From: Allotamlana fucoidanivorans
GTDB taxonomy: Bacteria > Bacteroidota > Bacteroidia > Flavobacteriales > Flavobacteriaceae
Direction: 5' to 3'
Assembly: GCF_006265225.1 (NCBI RefSeq)
Contig: NZ_VDCS01000006.1
Span: forward strand, 1-64,000
DNA length: 64,000 nucleotides
The position numbers were made by a program, and so were the translations under genes. This document shows positions 17,219 to 26,592 of the stretch, piece by piece. The stretch's first letter is position 1; each line of letters opens with the position of its first letter. Below the pieces are notes generated by a model. That model did not search any database, was not told where the DNA came from, and saw nothing but the letters and a program-made list of their open reading frames with translations.

Positions 17219-18823
17219 TTAAATCAACTCTCTATCTTTCACCCCCTTATATCTCGCAGAATTATTTTTTTTAAGCCACTCAAGTAAACACCCTCTTAAT
17301 TCTTCTACTTTTTCTCTATACTTCGCCTTATCGGGGTTGTTTCCTATAAGGTTATTCATTTCATGCGGATCTGTATTTAAATCGTACATAGCATTAATAA
17401 CTGTAGACTCTTTAGTATATGGAATTATTAGTTTCCAGCCATCTTTTACAATCATATAATTAGGCGCTACTGGTCCTCTATAATCCCATTCTGTCACCAC
17501 ATAGTCACCGTGACTGGTTTCTTTTCCTTCAATTAAATCTCTTAAACTAGAACCGTCTGAAGGATATTTCTTTTTCACATTTAGGTAATCTAAAATGGTA
17601 GAAAACAAATCAATTGTTGACACATAGCCATCTACAACTGTTTCTTTTTCTATCTCTCCTGGCAAACTTACAAATAAAGGAATGTGAGATGATTCTTCGT
17701 AAAACACATTCTTTTCTCTGAGCCCATGAGCGCCTAACATTTCACCATGATCACTTGTAAAAATGATTAAGGTGTTTTCTGTTAAATTGTTGTCATCTAA
17801 AGTTTTTAAAATTTTCCCTATCCAATCATCAATTTCTTTAATGATACCGTAATAATTGGAAATCATATACTTTATCTTCTCCGGATCTGAATATTCAGGC
17901 ATTCCCATTCTTCCGTTGGCGTGTTTGTATGGTGAGTTTTCCATAGTGTCATGTATACTTGCTGGCGGAACCATTTCATCAACCGGATACATACCGTAAT
18001 AAGGCTTGGTTGGTGTCATTGGAGCATGCGGCATATGAATAGATAACGTAATACTAAAAGTGGTATCTTTTAGTCTATTGATTGCTTTTATTGCTTCTTT
18101 TGCCTGAAACGCGGTAAAACTATGCTCTGCTGGTATTTTCAATTCTCCATGCAAATCTGGCTGCACACGTCTTTTTCTCTCATCTTTTTTCACGTCTTCC
18201 CAAGAGTGACCATAATAACTATCTATTGGATCCGGCACATAAGCACGTTTTGTAAAGGTGTCATAAAACTCATCTCCCTCTAGTTTTTGCTTAGGGTAAT
18301 GTTCATTAATATAATCCATATACACATGGTTTTGCCCTCCATGTTCAAAAATAGATTTACCATTTTTTGCAACTTTTTTAGGATTTCTATAAATCGCTGC
18401 ATGATGAGACATAACATGCCATTTTCCATAATATTCGCAGTGATAGCCATTTTCTGTTAAAATCTCGTCGAATGTTGGCGTAGTCATTACAGGTTCTTCA
18501 TCATAAAAATAAGTTTTATCATTGGTATTAACCCCAGTACTTTCAACCGTCATTCCTGTAAGAATTGCAGATCTAGCAGGACCACATACCGCCATTGGTG
18601 TATATGCGTTTTTAAAATAGGCTCCACTTTTTCCTAAACGATCTAAATTTGGAGTTTGTAACACCGTATTTCCAGCAATACTTAATGCTTTGTATTGCTG
18701 CTGATCGGTCATAATAAATAAGAGATTTTTCTTTTTTTGAGCGAATGATGAAAAGGTTAGAAATACAGCCAAAACCATCAAATACGTTAAACTTGAACGT
18801 GTTGAAAAATTTACACTCATCAT
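17219..18823 (-). CDS. S1-type sulfatase, periplasmic
   Basis: 534 residues with a signal peptide (about 1-28, ending SSFAQ). The fold markers are NLLFIMTDQQQY, TPNLDRLG, the formylglycine motif CGPAR at Cys80, EYYGKWHVMSHH, SIHMPHAPMTP and IFTSDHGEMLGAHGL. The FGly motif uses Ala in place of Ser at position 4, which is tolerated in the C-x-P-x-R pattern. It is the first gene of unit 6, preceded by array promoter F. Two adjacent, dissimilar sulfatases indicate at least two sulfate positions on the target. Maturation needs an FGly-generating enzyme encoded elsewhere, since none is in the window. Confidence 0.9.
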   Translation of the reverse strand: MMSVNFSTRSSLTYLMVLAVFLTFSSFAQKKKNLLFIMTDQQQYKALSIAGNTVLQTPNLDRLGKSGAYFKNAYTPMAVCGPARSAILTGMTVESTGVNTNDKTYFYDEEPVMTTPTFDEILTENGYHCEYYGKWHVMSHHAAIYRNPKKVAKNGKSIFEHGGQNHVYMDYINEHYPKQKLEGDEFYDTFTKRAYVPDPIDSYYGHSWEDVKKDERKRRVQPDLHGELKIPAEHSFTAFQAKEAIKAINRLKDTTFSITLSIHMPHAPMTPTKPYYGMYPVDEMVPPASIHDTMENSPYKHANGRMGMPEYSDPEKIKYMISNYYGIIKEIDDWIGKILKTLDDNNLTENTLIIFTSDHGEMLGAHGLREKNVFYEESSHIPLFVSLPGEIEKETVVDGYVSTIDLFSTILDYLNVKKKYPSDGSSLRDLIEGKETSHGDYVVTEWDYRGPVAPNYMIVKDGWKLIIPYTKESTVINAMYDLNTDPHEMNNLIGNNPDKAKYREKVEELRGCLLEWLKKNNSARYKGVKDRELI

Positions 18824-18876
18824 TTTAATTTAGTATTGTATAAGTTCCAAATCCTTTAAACAGGAATATTTGAATG

Positions 18877-18949
18877 CTAAACTAACCTGACAGGTTAAAA
18901 AAGAATTAATTAATAATTAAAATAAAACAACACTGACATTAATTTTCTC
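18877..18949 (-). promoter_or_regulatory. Array promoter F for the sulfatase/GH92 unit
   Basis: CTAAACTA at 18877-18884 is one base off the complement of a -7 box (TAGTTTAG). After 10 bp come TTAAA 18895, TTAAT 18906, TTAAA 18917, a degenerate CAACA 18928 and TTAAT 18939, in exact 11-bp register. It lies between the unit 5 terminator and the first sulfatase. Confidence 0.65.
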
Positions 18950-18967
18950 TTTTAACATTTTTGACCT

Positions 18968-19013
18968 AAAAAAAAGCAAAACCAGTTATTAATACTAACT
19001 GGTTTCGCTTTTT
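18968..19013 (-). terminator. Terminator at the end of the 3-keto/ManA unit
   Basis: A long inverted repeat, AAAAAAGCAAAACCAGTTA on the left and TAACTGGTTTCGCTTTTTT on the right, has only one non-Watson-Crick position. A- and T-tracts lie on both sides. It starts 25 bp past the stop of the 19038-20231 gene and insulates the next promoter. Confidence 0.9.
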
Positions 19014-19037
19014 AAAAAACATATAATTACAACAGAT

Positions 19038-20231
19038 TTAGGACATTTTTATTTTATCACAATAAATAATTTCATCCTTATACATAGCATCTAAAGACAT
19101 TTGTACCGCTTTAGCTGTATTTGCACCAGTATGAATGTTAGATATGGGTTCTGTATTATTAACTATACTGTCTCTAAAATCTATTAGAGCTTGTTTACTT
19201 GGATCATTATGCTCTATATGAATTGGAATTCCCTTTCCTTGCATTTGAGAATTTACCGTAGCACCTGAAACGCCATCTACTTCACCTAATTCTTTCTCTA
19301 TTCCTTTTTCATAATAAACCCAAGCATTAACATAATCTATCAAAATGGTTCCTTTATCACCATATACCTTAATTTGATAGTCTCCTAAGGCATTAGATGT
19401 TAAACACCTAAACGTGGCTTTAACACCACTAGGGTATTTGTATATCAAATGAATATTATCATAGGTTTCTCTACCATCTTTCCAATAATCTATACCCCCA
19501 ACACCTTGAATCTGCTCTGGATTTTCACCTAATACCCAATTCACAAAATCAATTTGATGTGAGCATAACTCTGCTACCAAACCTCCTGAATATTCTCTAT
19601 ACATTCTCCAATTAATTGCTCGCTCTAAAGATGGATCTGGAACAGGTCTACGCCAATTTCCGTTTCTATTCCACTGACATTCAAAAGCAACAATCTTCCC
19701 TATTTTTCCTTCTTTTATCAGGTTAACAACATGAGAATAAAGTCTACTACTATGATATTGATGTCCTGTTTGAAAAACAACAGAACTAGTTGCTTCTTTT
19801 TTAACAAGCGCATTAATTGCTTCAAACCCTTTTGCCATGGTTTTTTCACAATACACATGTTTATTGGCATCTAAAGCATCGATTGAGATTTTAGAGTGCG
19901 TATTAAAGGGAGTTGAAACCAAAACAGCATCTATATCTTTATTATCTAAAAGTTTTCTATAATCGTTATATCCTTTTGCTTTTGCTCCAGCTTTTTTCAA
20001 TCCATTTTCTAACCTAAATGGTAAGATATCACAACAAGCTATAACATTTACCCCTTCAATCTCATTTAAAAATGGGGTAAGTCCTGCACCTCTATCTCCA
20101 GTCCCAATAACACCTATATTTATAGTATTGTTGGCTCTAAAGCCATTAGTTGCTCCCCATAAAACAGAAGAACCTACTGCAAGACCTGATGTTACTAAAC
20201 CACTTTTAACTATAAAATCTCTTCGTTTCAT
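19038..20231 (-). CDS. Tat-exported Gfo/Idh/MocA oxidoreductase
   Basis: 397 residues. A twin-arginine signal (MKRRDFIVKSGLVTSG) implies export of a folded, cofactor-loaded protein. The Rossmann fold follows: NIGVIGTGDRGAGLTPFL (about 37-54), CDILPFR, DAVLVSTPFNTHSKI, and CEKTMAKGFEA, the place of the catalytic EKP-type motif (here EKT). The C-terminal alpha/beta domain includes ELCSHQIDFVNWVLGENP. Exported members of this family occur with DUF1080 proteins in 3-keto-glycoside pathways, where bound NAD oxidises C3 of a sugar; GH109-type hydrolases also share the fold. It is the last gene of unit 5, 9 bp after a paralogue. Confidence 0.85.
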   Translation of the reverse strand: MKRRDFIVKSGLVTSGLAVGSSVLWGATNGFRANNTINIGVIGTGDRGAGLTPFLNEIEGVNVIACCDILPFRLENGLKKAGAKAKGYNDYRKLLDNKDIDAVLVSTPFNTHSKISIDALDANKHVYCEKTMAKGFEAINALVKKEATSSVVFQTGHQYHSSRLYSHVVNLIKEGKIGKIVAFECQWNRNGNWRRPVPDPSLERAINWRMYREYSGGLVAELCSHQIDFVNWVLGENPEQIQGVGGIDYWKDGRETYDNIHLIYKYPSGVKATFRCLTSNALGDYQIKVYGDKGTILIDYVNAWVYYEKGIEKELGEVDGVSGATVNSQMQGKGIPIHIEHNDPSKQALIDFRDSIVNNTEPISNIHTGANTAKAVQMSLDAMYKDEIIYCDKIKMS

Positions 20232-20240
20232 GAATCTTTA

Positions 20241-21590
20241 CTATAGTTTTGGTTCCCAACCTGGTTCATAAGTTCTTGACCATAACGCCATAGCTTCTCT
20301 ATCAAAAATTCTGCCAGAATTTGTATCAACATCGAAAGGCTTATTAATTCTTGATGCAATATTAGCATAATGCGTTAAGGCTTGACTTAGTGCCCCTTGT
20401 GCAATAGGCGATGCCAGCTCTTCTTTTCCTCTTATAGTTTGGAAGAAATTTTTTGCATGACTTGTAGTCAAATCACCTCCACCACCAAGAGCCATACCGC
20501 CTTCTGAGCCTCCTGATTTACTATCTCTTATCAACTCTCCTGCAAGATTATATAATGCAAACCCTTCTCTATCTAAAAATGCAGAACCTTCAGAACCATA
20601 AACAATAGTACCTCTTCCTTTACCATATTTATTATAATTATTTCTACTTTGTCCATCCCACTCAATAACTTGTCCGTCAGAGAACGTAAAACGAGCTTCC
20701 ATAGAATCATACATTTCCCAACCATCATCTAAAAATTGATTTTTCCCAGCTCTTACATTTACGTGCATAGGATACTTAACTCCCAAAGCCCAACGAGCTA
20801 TATCTAACTCATGAGTTGCATTATTACCCATCTCTGCAGTACCATAGTCCCAACCATACCAATGCCAATTATAGTTCCAGGTATTGTCTGTATAGTCTCT
20901 TCTTGGGGCTGGCCCTTGGAATAAATCCCAATCTAACCCTTCTGGCGGGGCTGTTTTAGTCTGGTTTGGCACACGCCCTCTTTTATTGATATAAAAAGCT
21001 GTAGCTTTATATATTTTTCCTATAATACCTTCATGAATATCTTTTATGATAGTGTTAGACTCTAAAGACGAACGTTGCTGGTTACCCATTTGCACAACCT
21101 TTCCATACTTCTTTTGAGCAGCAACAACTAACTCATTCTCAAACATATTATGAGAACATGGTTTTTCTAAATATACGTGTTTCCCTGCCTGCATTGCCAT
21201 ACAAGCACCAGGTGTATGCCAATGATCTGGAGTTGCCATAAAAACAGCATCAACATCTTTATCCTCTAAAACCTTTCTTATATCATTTTCCAAAGCCACT
21301 TTGTAGTTTAATACACTTCCAAAATCTTTAGCTGCACGCTCCCTTTGGCTTTTCATTACATCACACAAATACAATAGCTTCACATTATTCTCCTTTGTTA
21401 CAATAGGAGTTTTATAAGCTGGGCAACGTCTACCCAAGCCTTGTATTGCAACATTAATACGATCATTAGCACCAATAATATTTGAATAACTTTTTGCTGA
21501 CATAGCGTGACTTTCAAATTTACCTGCTATTGCTACTCCTGCTACTCCTGCGGCAGCTTTTTTAATAAAACTTCTTCTATTTGTACTCAT
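20241..21590 (-). CDS. Tat-exported Gfo/Idh/MocA oxidoreductase (second type)
   Basis: 449 residues. Tat signal (NRRSFIKKAAAGVAG), Rossmann domain with INVAIQGLGRRCPAY, CDVMKSQRE and DAVFMATPDHWHTPGACMA, then the catalytic EKPCSHN with the conserved Lys. HELDIARWALGVKYP lies in the substrate domain, followed by a Gly-rich SGGSEGGMALGGGGD loop. It is only distantly similar to the neighbour at 19038, so the pair is not a recent duplication and may take different substrates or directions of the redox reaction. It lies 4 bp after the 3-keto-disaccharide hydrolase gene. Confidence 0.85.
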   Translation of the reverse strand: MSTNRRSFIKKAAAGVAGVAIAGKFESHAMSAKSYSNIIGANDRINVAIQGLGRRCPAYKTPIVTKENNVKLLYLCDVMKSQRERAAKDFGSVLNYKVALENDIRKVLEDKDVDAVFMATPDHWHTPGACMAMQAGKHVYLEKPCSHNMFENELVVAAQKKYGKVVQMGNQQRSSLESNTIIKDIHEGIIGKIYKATAFYINKRGRVPNQTKTAPPEGLDWDLFQGPAPRRDYTDNTWNYNWHWYGWDYGTAEMGNNATHELDIARWALGVKYPMHVNVRAGKNQFLDDGWEMYDSMEARFTFSDGQVIEWDGQSRNNYNKYGKGRGTIVYGSEGSAFLDREGFALYNLAGELIRDSKSGGSEGGMALGGGGDLTTSHAKNFFQTIRGKEELASPIAQGALSQALTHYANIASRINKPFDVDTNSGRIFDREAMALWSRTYEPGWEPKL

Positions 21591-21594
21591 AACA

Positions 21595-22998
21595 TTATTG
21601 ATTTTTATTTGTGTTTAATGGACGGATTTTAACATTTCTAAATGACACGTGGTCTCCGTGATCTTGAAGTAAAATTCTACCCTGATCTCCTTCTCCAAAA
21701 TTAGGCCAAACTTTGTATTTACTTTCTGCTACTAACTTTCTATACTCTGGGCTTTTTCTCTCATATTCTAATACTTTTTTACCATTTAACCAGTGCTCAA
21801 CATGATTATCTTTAGAGACAATATATGCTTGATTCCAATCTCCAATAGGCTTTACAACTTTTGTTGTATCTGCTTGAATTAAATCATAAAGAGATGCTAC
21901 AGTTCTACTACCTTCATGATTTCCTAATTTAGCATCAGGATGTCTTTCATCATCTAAAATTTGAAACTCTAAACCAATTGAAGAGCCTTTCCCTTTATTC
22001 AATTCAGTGTCTACATAATACTTAATACCACTGTTAGCTCCTTCCGTTATTTTAAAATCAACCTTTAATTCAAAATTGGAAAATTTTTCTTTGGTAACAA
22101 TATCACCTCCGTTTTCAGACTCATGTCCGCCTGATGCTAATACCGAAAGTACTCCATCTTTAATTTCCCAACCACCTTTAGGGAAATCAGCAATTTTAGC
22201 ACCTCTCCATCCTTTGGTTGTTTTACCATCCCAAAGTATTTTCCAACCATTCTTTTTTTCCTCAAATGTTAAGTTATTAGCAACTACAAATGGATCCAAA
22301 GGACTCTTTTGTGCATATTTAGAAACATTATTTGTTACTATTTTAATGTTCTTCCAGGCTACTTGAGTGCCTTCTTTGTCTTTATTATCACCTATACTAT
22401 GAACTTGCAAACCTATAAAACCTCTTGCCGTCATATCATCTACCAAAAATGCTGCGGGCACTCTGTTTATCCATGTTTTTATACTATCTCCTATTGCCTC
22501 TATTCTGTAATGATTCCATTGATTTTGGTTAAATGCTTTTTGAGCTTCAGGATTATTATCAAGAGTATATAACCAGCCTCTGCTTCCTTCATCATATACA
22601 CCTGCACTCCAAGCTCTTTCTGAAGGATCTATTTCTATTTGATAACCATGTACTCTTCCATTTTTATAATCTGGAAAACTGTTACTTCTTATTTGAATTC
22701 CTGAATTTAACTTAGGATCTACTTTATAGTCTAATTCTAAAATAAAATCACCATAAAGCTCATCTGTTCTTAAAAATGTATTAGGTGTATCTATTTTAGA
22801 GGTGCCAACAATTGTTCCCTCTTTTACTTCATAATCTGCATTACCTCCAATTTTTGTCCAACCTTTTAATGTTTTTCCATCAAAAATATTTACCCATGGC
22901 GTATCATCGTTTTTCACTTCTGCACAATTACTCAAAAGAATTAACGACAATGCACTGGATAAAACTCCTCTTGACATTTGCTTTAGCTTAGTTTTCAT
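21595..22998 (-). CDS. Tandem 3-keto-disaccharide hydrolase (DUF1080) lipoprotein
   Basis: 467 residues, lipobox signal ([12 protein letters not shown]). Two DUF1080 (concanavalin-like) domains lie in tandem. Domain 1 (about 36-225) has [39 protein letters not shown] and GFIGLQVH. Domain 2 (about 250-460) has [35 protein letters not shown], and [19 protein letters not shown]. The Pfam family is now named 3-keto-disaccharide hydrolase; members cleave glycosides after C3 oxidation. With the two adjacent exported oxidoreductases it forms a compact oxidise-then-cleave cassette. Whether both domains are active or one only binds sugar cannot be told here. Confidence 0.88.
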   Translation of the reverse strand: MKTKLKQMSRGVLSSALSLILLSNCAEVKNDDTPWVNIFDGKTLKGWTKIGGNADYEVKEGTIVGTSKIDTPNTFLRTDELYGDFILELDYKVDPKLNSGIQIRSNSFPDYKNGRVHGYQIEIDPSERAWSAGVYDEGSRGWLYTLDNNPEAQKAFNQNQWNHYRIEAIGDSIKTWINRVPAAFLVDDMTARGFIGLQVHSIGDNKDKEGTQVAWKNIKIVTNNVSKYAQKSPLDPFVVANNLTFEEKKNGWKILWDGKTTKGWRGAKIADFPKGGWEIKDGVLSVLASGGHESENGGDIVTKEKFSNFELKVDFKITEGANSGIKYYVDTELNKGKGSSIGLEFQILDDERHPDAKLGNHEGSRTVASLYDLIQADTTKVVKPIGDWNQAYIVSKDNHVEHWLNGKKVLEYERKSPEYRKLVAESKYKVWPNFGEGDQGRILLQDHGDHVSFRNVKIRPLNTNKNQ

Positions 22999-23059
22999 TT
23001 CCTATTGTTAGAATTAATATTTACTTGATTTGTTTGTTTTATAAAGTCTCTACACCTAC

Positions 23060-24262
23060 TTAAGGAGCTGTTGCTTTGTATAATTTAGCGTTTGATGTAG
23101 TGGTGATTTTATAATTACTATTAGCCACTACAAAGGCTGCTCCTCCTTTAAACAGTTGTAAAGTGGTGCCGTTTTCGATAAAACGTGCTTCACCTTCAAT
23201 TACTATAAGCACCTCGGCTGTTTTTGATAGAGATTGATACACCTGATTGCTATTAATACTTATTTGGCTTAACTCAAAATCAGGTACTGGACTCTTGTAA
23301 ATTCTTTCAATACCATCACTCTGAAGTTCTCCATCCAAAACATTAGGCACGGTAGCTTCAAAAGTCACATGCTTTAATAATTCTGGCACATCAACATATT
23401 TAGGTGTTAATCCTCCCCTCAACACATTATCTGAATTCGCCATAAGCTCCATATTTTGCCCCTCTAGGTAAGCATGAGGTATCCCCGCATCTTGAAAAAC
23501 TGCCTCACCTGGATTGGCTTTTACGATATTGAAAAAATATATGGAATAAATACCTTTGTCTAGGATGGTGTCATCGTTGGACGAATCGACCGCTTTTGCT
23601 GCCCAATAATCTGGACTGCACTTACTTAATTCCCCCTCTTTATAAAGTGGCAAAATTCTATCAACTAAGGGCCTCAACGCTTCATTACATGCATCTTGAG
23701 ACTGTTCCATAACGGTTTTGTATAACCCATAGTATCCTTTATTTTCAAAAACAGGAAGTAATGCTTGAAACTCTGGTGTGTTTTTTAGAATAGCTGCTAA
23801 CTTGTGTTTTATCAGGAAGCCATGCAGCAACCAAAATTCACTCAAAGCTACCATAATTTCTGGTTTGTGGTTATCGTCTTTATAGTTTCTGTTAGGAGCG
23901 GTTATAGGAATTCCTAGCTCATTTTCCTTTTTAAACCCTTTTTCGGCTTCTGTTTTTGTTGGATGTACCTGAATAGACAACATCTCTTTTACATCAAGCA
24001 CTTTAAATAAAAATGGTAAACGCCCAAATTTTCCTGCAATTTGATGTCCAAGTTTTTCGGTTAAATTACTTTCCAAAAAAGTATTTAATACTTGCTCTCC
24101 TTTCTCGGTCATTAATACAGATGGTGCATTAACATGAGCTCCCAGCCAATACTCTGCACATTTTGCTTCTGTGGTTTCCTCTCCTAGTAAATTAGAAATG
24201 AAATGAGAGCCTCCCCACGCATAATTTTGAATTTTCCCTTTAAGCGAAAATAATTTAGTCAT
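23060..24262 (-). CDS. manA: Mannose-6-phosphate isomerase, class I
   Basis: 400 residues, cytoplasmic, no signal. It converts mannose-6-phosphate to fructose-6-phosphate. N-terminal KIQNYAWGG, LPFLFKVLDVKEMLSIQVHPTK (Gln and His zinc ligands), HKPEIMVAL (Glu ligand), GIPHAYLEG (His ligand) and NSDNVLRGGLTPKYVDVPEL (catalytic Arg) are all present, so the active site is intact. Length fits class I enzymes. It is the first gene of unit 5, 61 bp upstream of the DUF1080 gene, and a strong pointer to mannose as a product of this PUL. No 11-bp array is seen upstream. Confidence 0.95.
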   Translation of the reverse strand: MTKLFSLKGKIQNYAWGGSHFISNLLGEETTEAKCAEYWLGAHVNAPSVLMTEKGEQVLNTFLESNLTEKLGHQIAGKFGRLPFLFKVLDVKEMLSIQVHPTKTEAEKGFKKENELGIPITAPNRNYKDDNHKPEIMVALSEFWLLHGFLIKHKLAAILKNTPEFQALLPVFENKGYYGLYKTVMEQSQDACNEALRPLVDRILPLYKEGELSKCSPDYWAAKAVDSSNDDTILDKGIYSIYFFNIVKANPGEAVFQDAGIPHAYLEGQNMELMANSDNVLRGGLTPKYVDVPELLKHVTFEATVPNVLDGELQSDGIERIYKSPVPDFELSQISINSNQVYQSLSKTAEVLIVIEGEARFIENGTTLQLFKGGAAFVVANSNYKITTTSNAKLYKATAP

Positions 24263-24305
24263 TGTATAATATTTTAAGTTTTATAGTTAATTTGAAATTT
24301 AATTA

Positions 24306-24346
24306 AGTCATTTTGTAAATTATGACAAATAGCCCCTTCTAAGGGC
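24306..24346 (-). promoter_or_regulatory. Inverted repeat and small hairpin upstream of manA
   Basis: GTCAT (24307-24311) and ATGAC (24322-24326) form a 5-bp inverted repeat with a 10-bp spacer, an operator-like spacing. Next to it GCCCCTTCTAAGGGC (24332-24346) can fold into a short imperfect hairpin, possibly a weak terminator for the GH36 gene. Neither is strong on its own; this 198-bp gap is the only main promoter region of the PUL without the 11-bp array. Confidence 0.35.
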
Positions 24347-24460
24347 AGCAATGAATTATATGTTCAATTTGATTTCTTATTGAATTGAATGATAATGCAA
24401 CTTATTGACAGCACAAAAACACATTAGAGATAATAAAGTGTTGTTGTTATTTTTCATGTT

Positions 24461-26590
24461 CTAATTTAATTGTAACTGGAGGTTTAGATTTTTATCACCT
24501 TCTTTTAAATCAACCTTAAAAAAACCGTTTCCTAAACTTGTAACTTCACCAAATTTCGTTGATGGCGTTTTTGAATTGTGGTATACAATTAAAGGACCTG
24601 ATTCATCTAAAATAATTTTTAAATAGTTTTTTGTATTCTCCTTTATGGTGTAGGTACAACCACCCACATATTTATTCATCAAACCTATAACGGCCCAGCC
24701 ATTTTCAATTGGAGAAAGGTTGAATATTCTTCCCTTCATGTTATTAACTAAAAATTTATAACTGTCATTTAACCTCACTCCTCTTCTAGCCTCCCAATCA
24801 TATACAACTAATCCTTCATGAGGCAACTGCCAAAGTCCTTCATAGGGTTGTTCTTTAGCTGCTGCGAATTGGTAATCTTTTTTTGAAATTGTGCCCTCAA
24901 TACTTTCTTTTGAGGTGAAGTTGAAAGCTGCAATAGCACAACTTTTATGACGTGTAGGTGCTATAACACGATAACAAGACGTTTTATAATTTGTAAACAA
25001 ATTATCAGCTAAAGGCACAGCAGGCGCAAGTGTTCTTATTATTTTTCCATCCTTGAAAATTAAGGGATCGATAAGCTTTTTATTGAAGTGAATTGGACGG
25101 TCTGAAATGTAAATTGGTCCTCCTGAAACAGCCCGCGCTATAGTTAAATACTGAGCTGTTTTTTGATTACTAGTATGATACATATCTAAATCGGCTACTA
25201 AAATATCTCCCCACCACATGTTGTTTGTGAAAGACTGTACCGTTCTAAACATGTTATCATTATCTAACTTTACATCAACACTAGCCCGAGAAATAACACT
25301 GTACTTGGTATTAAAAACATTCACATTGCTTTGAGAGATACAGTTTAAAAGTGCCACATTATTTTCATAGCATACCGTTTCTAAGGCTTTATTATTTTGA
25401 TGAGCCGCATTCACACCGTTTTTAGAGCCATAGTTCATCCAGAAATTATAGGTTTGAAAATCTACCTTTACAAAATCAAACCCTCCATTAATACTATTTC
25501 TTATCATTTCATTATAGAATGCTTCAGAAGATTTATAATCAGGCCTAATAATCATATTCGTTTCTATTTCCACATTACCACCAGGTCTTTCTAACCTATA
25601 AGCTGTCCACGGCATTAAATGCTCTTTTAAATTAGCCATGGTATGATTGCGACTTACACCTCCCATACCACCACTCATGTTTCGCCAAATGCCCATCCAT
25701 TTTACGGTATTCTCATTTTTCAAGGCGGTTATAGGTCTCCATCCATTAGGAAACTTGTTATTTACACCGAAACTTAGCAGTTGATTTTTCCAACCATTTT
25801 TCGGCACCTCTACATCTAAATAACCATCATCAATAATCACCCAACGCACTGGCACAGGGTTTTCTTTAATTTCTTTTATGCTTTGACTAACGTTTTCTTC
25901 AGTAATATCACCTCCAAACGACTCCCAAGTACACCAGCCTAAATAGTTGTATAACTCTGGATACTCTTTTTTAGAACGCCACTGTATGTTATCTTTACAA
26001 AACTTTGAATTAATAGCTTGTTCCCAACATTTTTGAGTAGCCGTATAAGGGTCTTTTGCATAGCTATAGGCGAACAAAGGAGCTTCTCCAGTAAAAGAAT
26101 CGGTTCCAAAAGTACATAACTTAACACTAGATTGTCCTCCATTTAATGATACGTATGACATCACATTTTTTGATACTAGTGGTAGAATGGACAAATACTC
26201 ACCATTTTTCAGCTTCAATAACAAATAATAACCGCAGTTAAAAGCATGCTCAAATCGTTTGTCTTGAATAGTATTTTCAATTTGTTTTTCAAACCTCTCT
26301 AAACTTGTAAATGTTGTGGGTCTTGTAAGGTAACCTGACACCCAGCCAGAAATATTAGCTTCATTAATAACGCCTTTTTCAAACTCTGGTAATTGCAAAC
26401 GGTATTTACGAATGCAACCATTTAGGGGAGTTGCATTTTTCAATTGCTTTGTTATAATACCTGTTTCTGAAAGTAAAGTCAAATCTATAGGTTGCATGTC
26501 TATAACTTTGCTTCGTGCTTTTTCCAAGCATGAAAAAAACACAAAGCCTACGAGAAACGGCAAGAGTATTGGGTAATATTTCTTGAACAT
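24461..26590 (-). CDS. GH36/raffinose-synthase-like alpha-galactosidase family lipoprotein
   Basis: 709 residues with a lipobox signal (LPFLVGFVFFSCLEK). The catalytic barrel carries LYNYLGWCTWESFGGDI, VRWVIIDDGYLDV, GFDFVKVDFQTYNFW with the presumed nucleophile Asp, and SRASVDVKLDN in the acid/base region. MWWGDILVADLDMYHTSN and GGPIYISDRP follow. This is the raffinose synthase/seed-imbibition (Sip1-like) branch of GH36, seen in Bacteroidota PULs as alpha-galactosidase-like enzymes. Exact linkage is not predictable. It is the second gene of unit 4, only 2 bp after the GH3 gene, suggesting the two trim non-mannose decorations. Confidence 0.82.
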   Translation of the reverse strand: MFKKYYPILLPFLVGFVFFSCLEKARSKVIDMQPIDLTLLSETGIITKQLKNATPLNGCIRKYRLQLPEFEKGVINEANISGWVSGYLTRPTTFTSLERFEKQIENTIQDKRFEHAFNCGYYLLLKLKNGEYLSILPLVSKNVMSYVSLNGGQSSVKLCTFGTDSFTGEAPLFAYSYAKDPYTATQKCWEQAINSKFCKDNIQWRSKKEYPELYNYLGWCTWESFGGDITEENVSQSIKEIKENPVPVRWVIIDDGYLDVEVPKNGWKNQLLSFGVNNKFPNGWRPITALKNENTVKWMGIWRNMSGGMGGVSRNHTMANLKEHLMPWTAYRLERPGGNVEIETNMIIRPDYKSSEAFYNEMIRNSINGGFDFVKVDFQTYNFWMNYGSKNGVNAAHQNNKALETVCYENNVALLNCISQSNVNVFNTKYSVISRASVDVKLDNDNMFRTVQSFTNNMWWGDILVADLDMYHTSNQKTAQYLTIARAVSGGPIYISDRPIHFNKKLIDPLIFKDGKIIRTLAPAVPLADNLFTNYKTSCYRVIAPTRHKSCAIAAFNFTSKESIEGTISKKDYQFAAAKEQPYEGLWQLPHEGLVVYDWEARRGVRLNDSYKFLVNNMKGRIFNLSPIENGWAVIGLMNKYVGGCTYTIKENTKNYLKIILDESGPLIVYHNSKTPSTKFGEVTSLGNGFFKVDLKEGDKNLNLQLQLN

Positions 26591-26592
26591 TA

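Noticed and set aside
24263-24460. Possible 11-bp array upstream of manA
   Set aside because: TGAAT 24381 and ATAAT 24392 are 11 bp apart, but neighbouring positions do not continue the pattern and no -7 box lies at the right distance.
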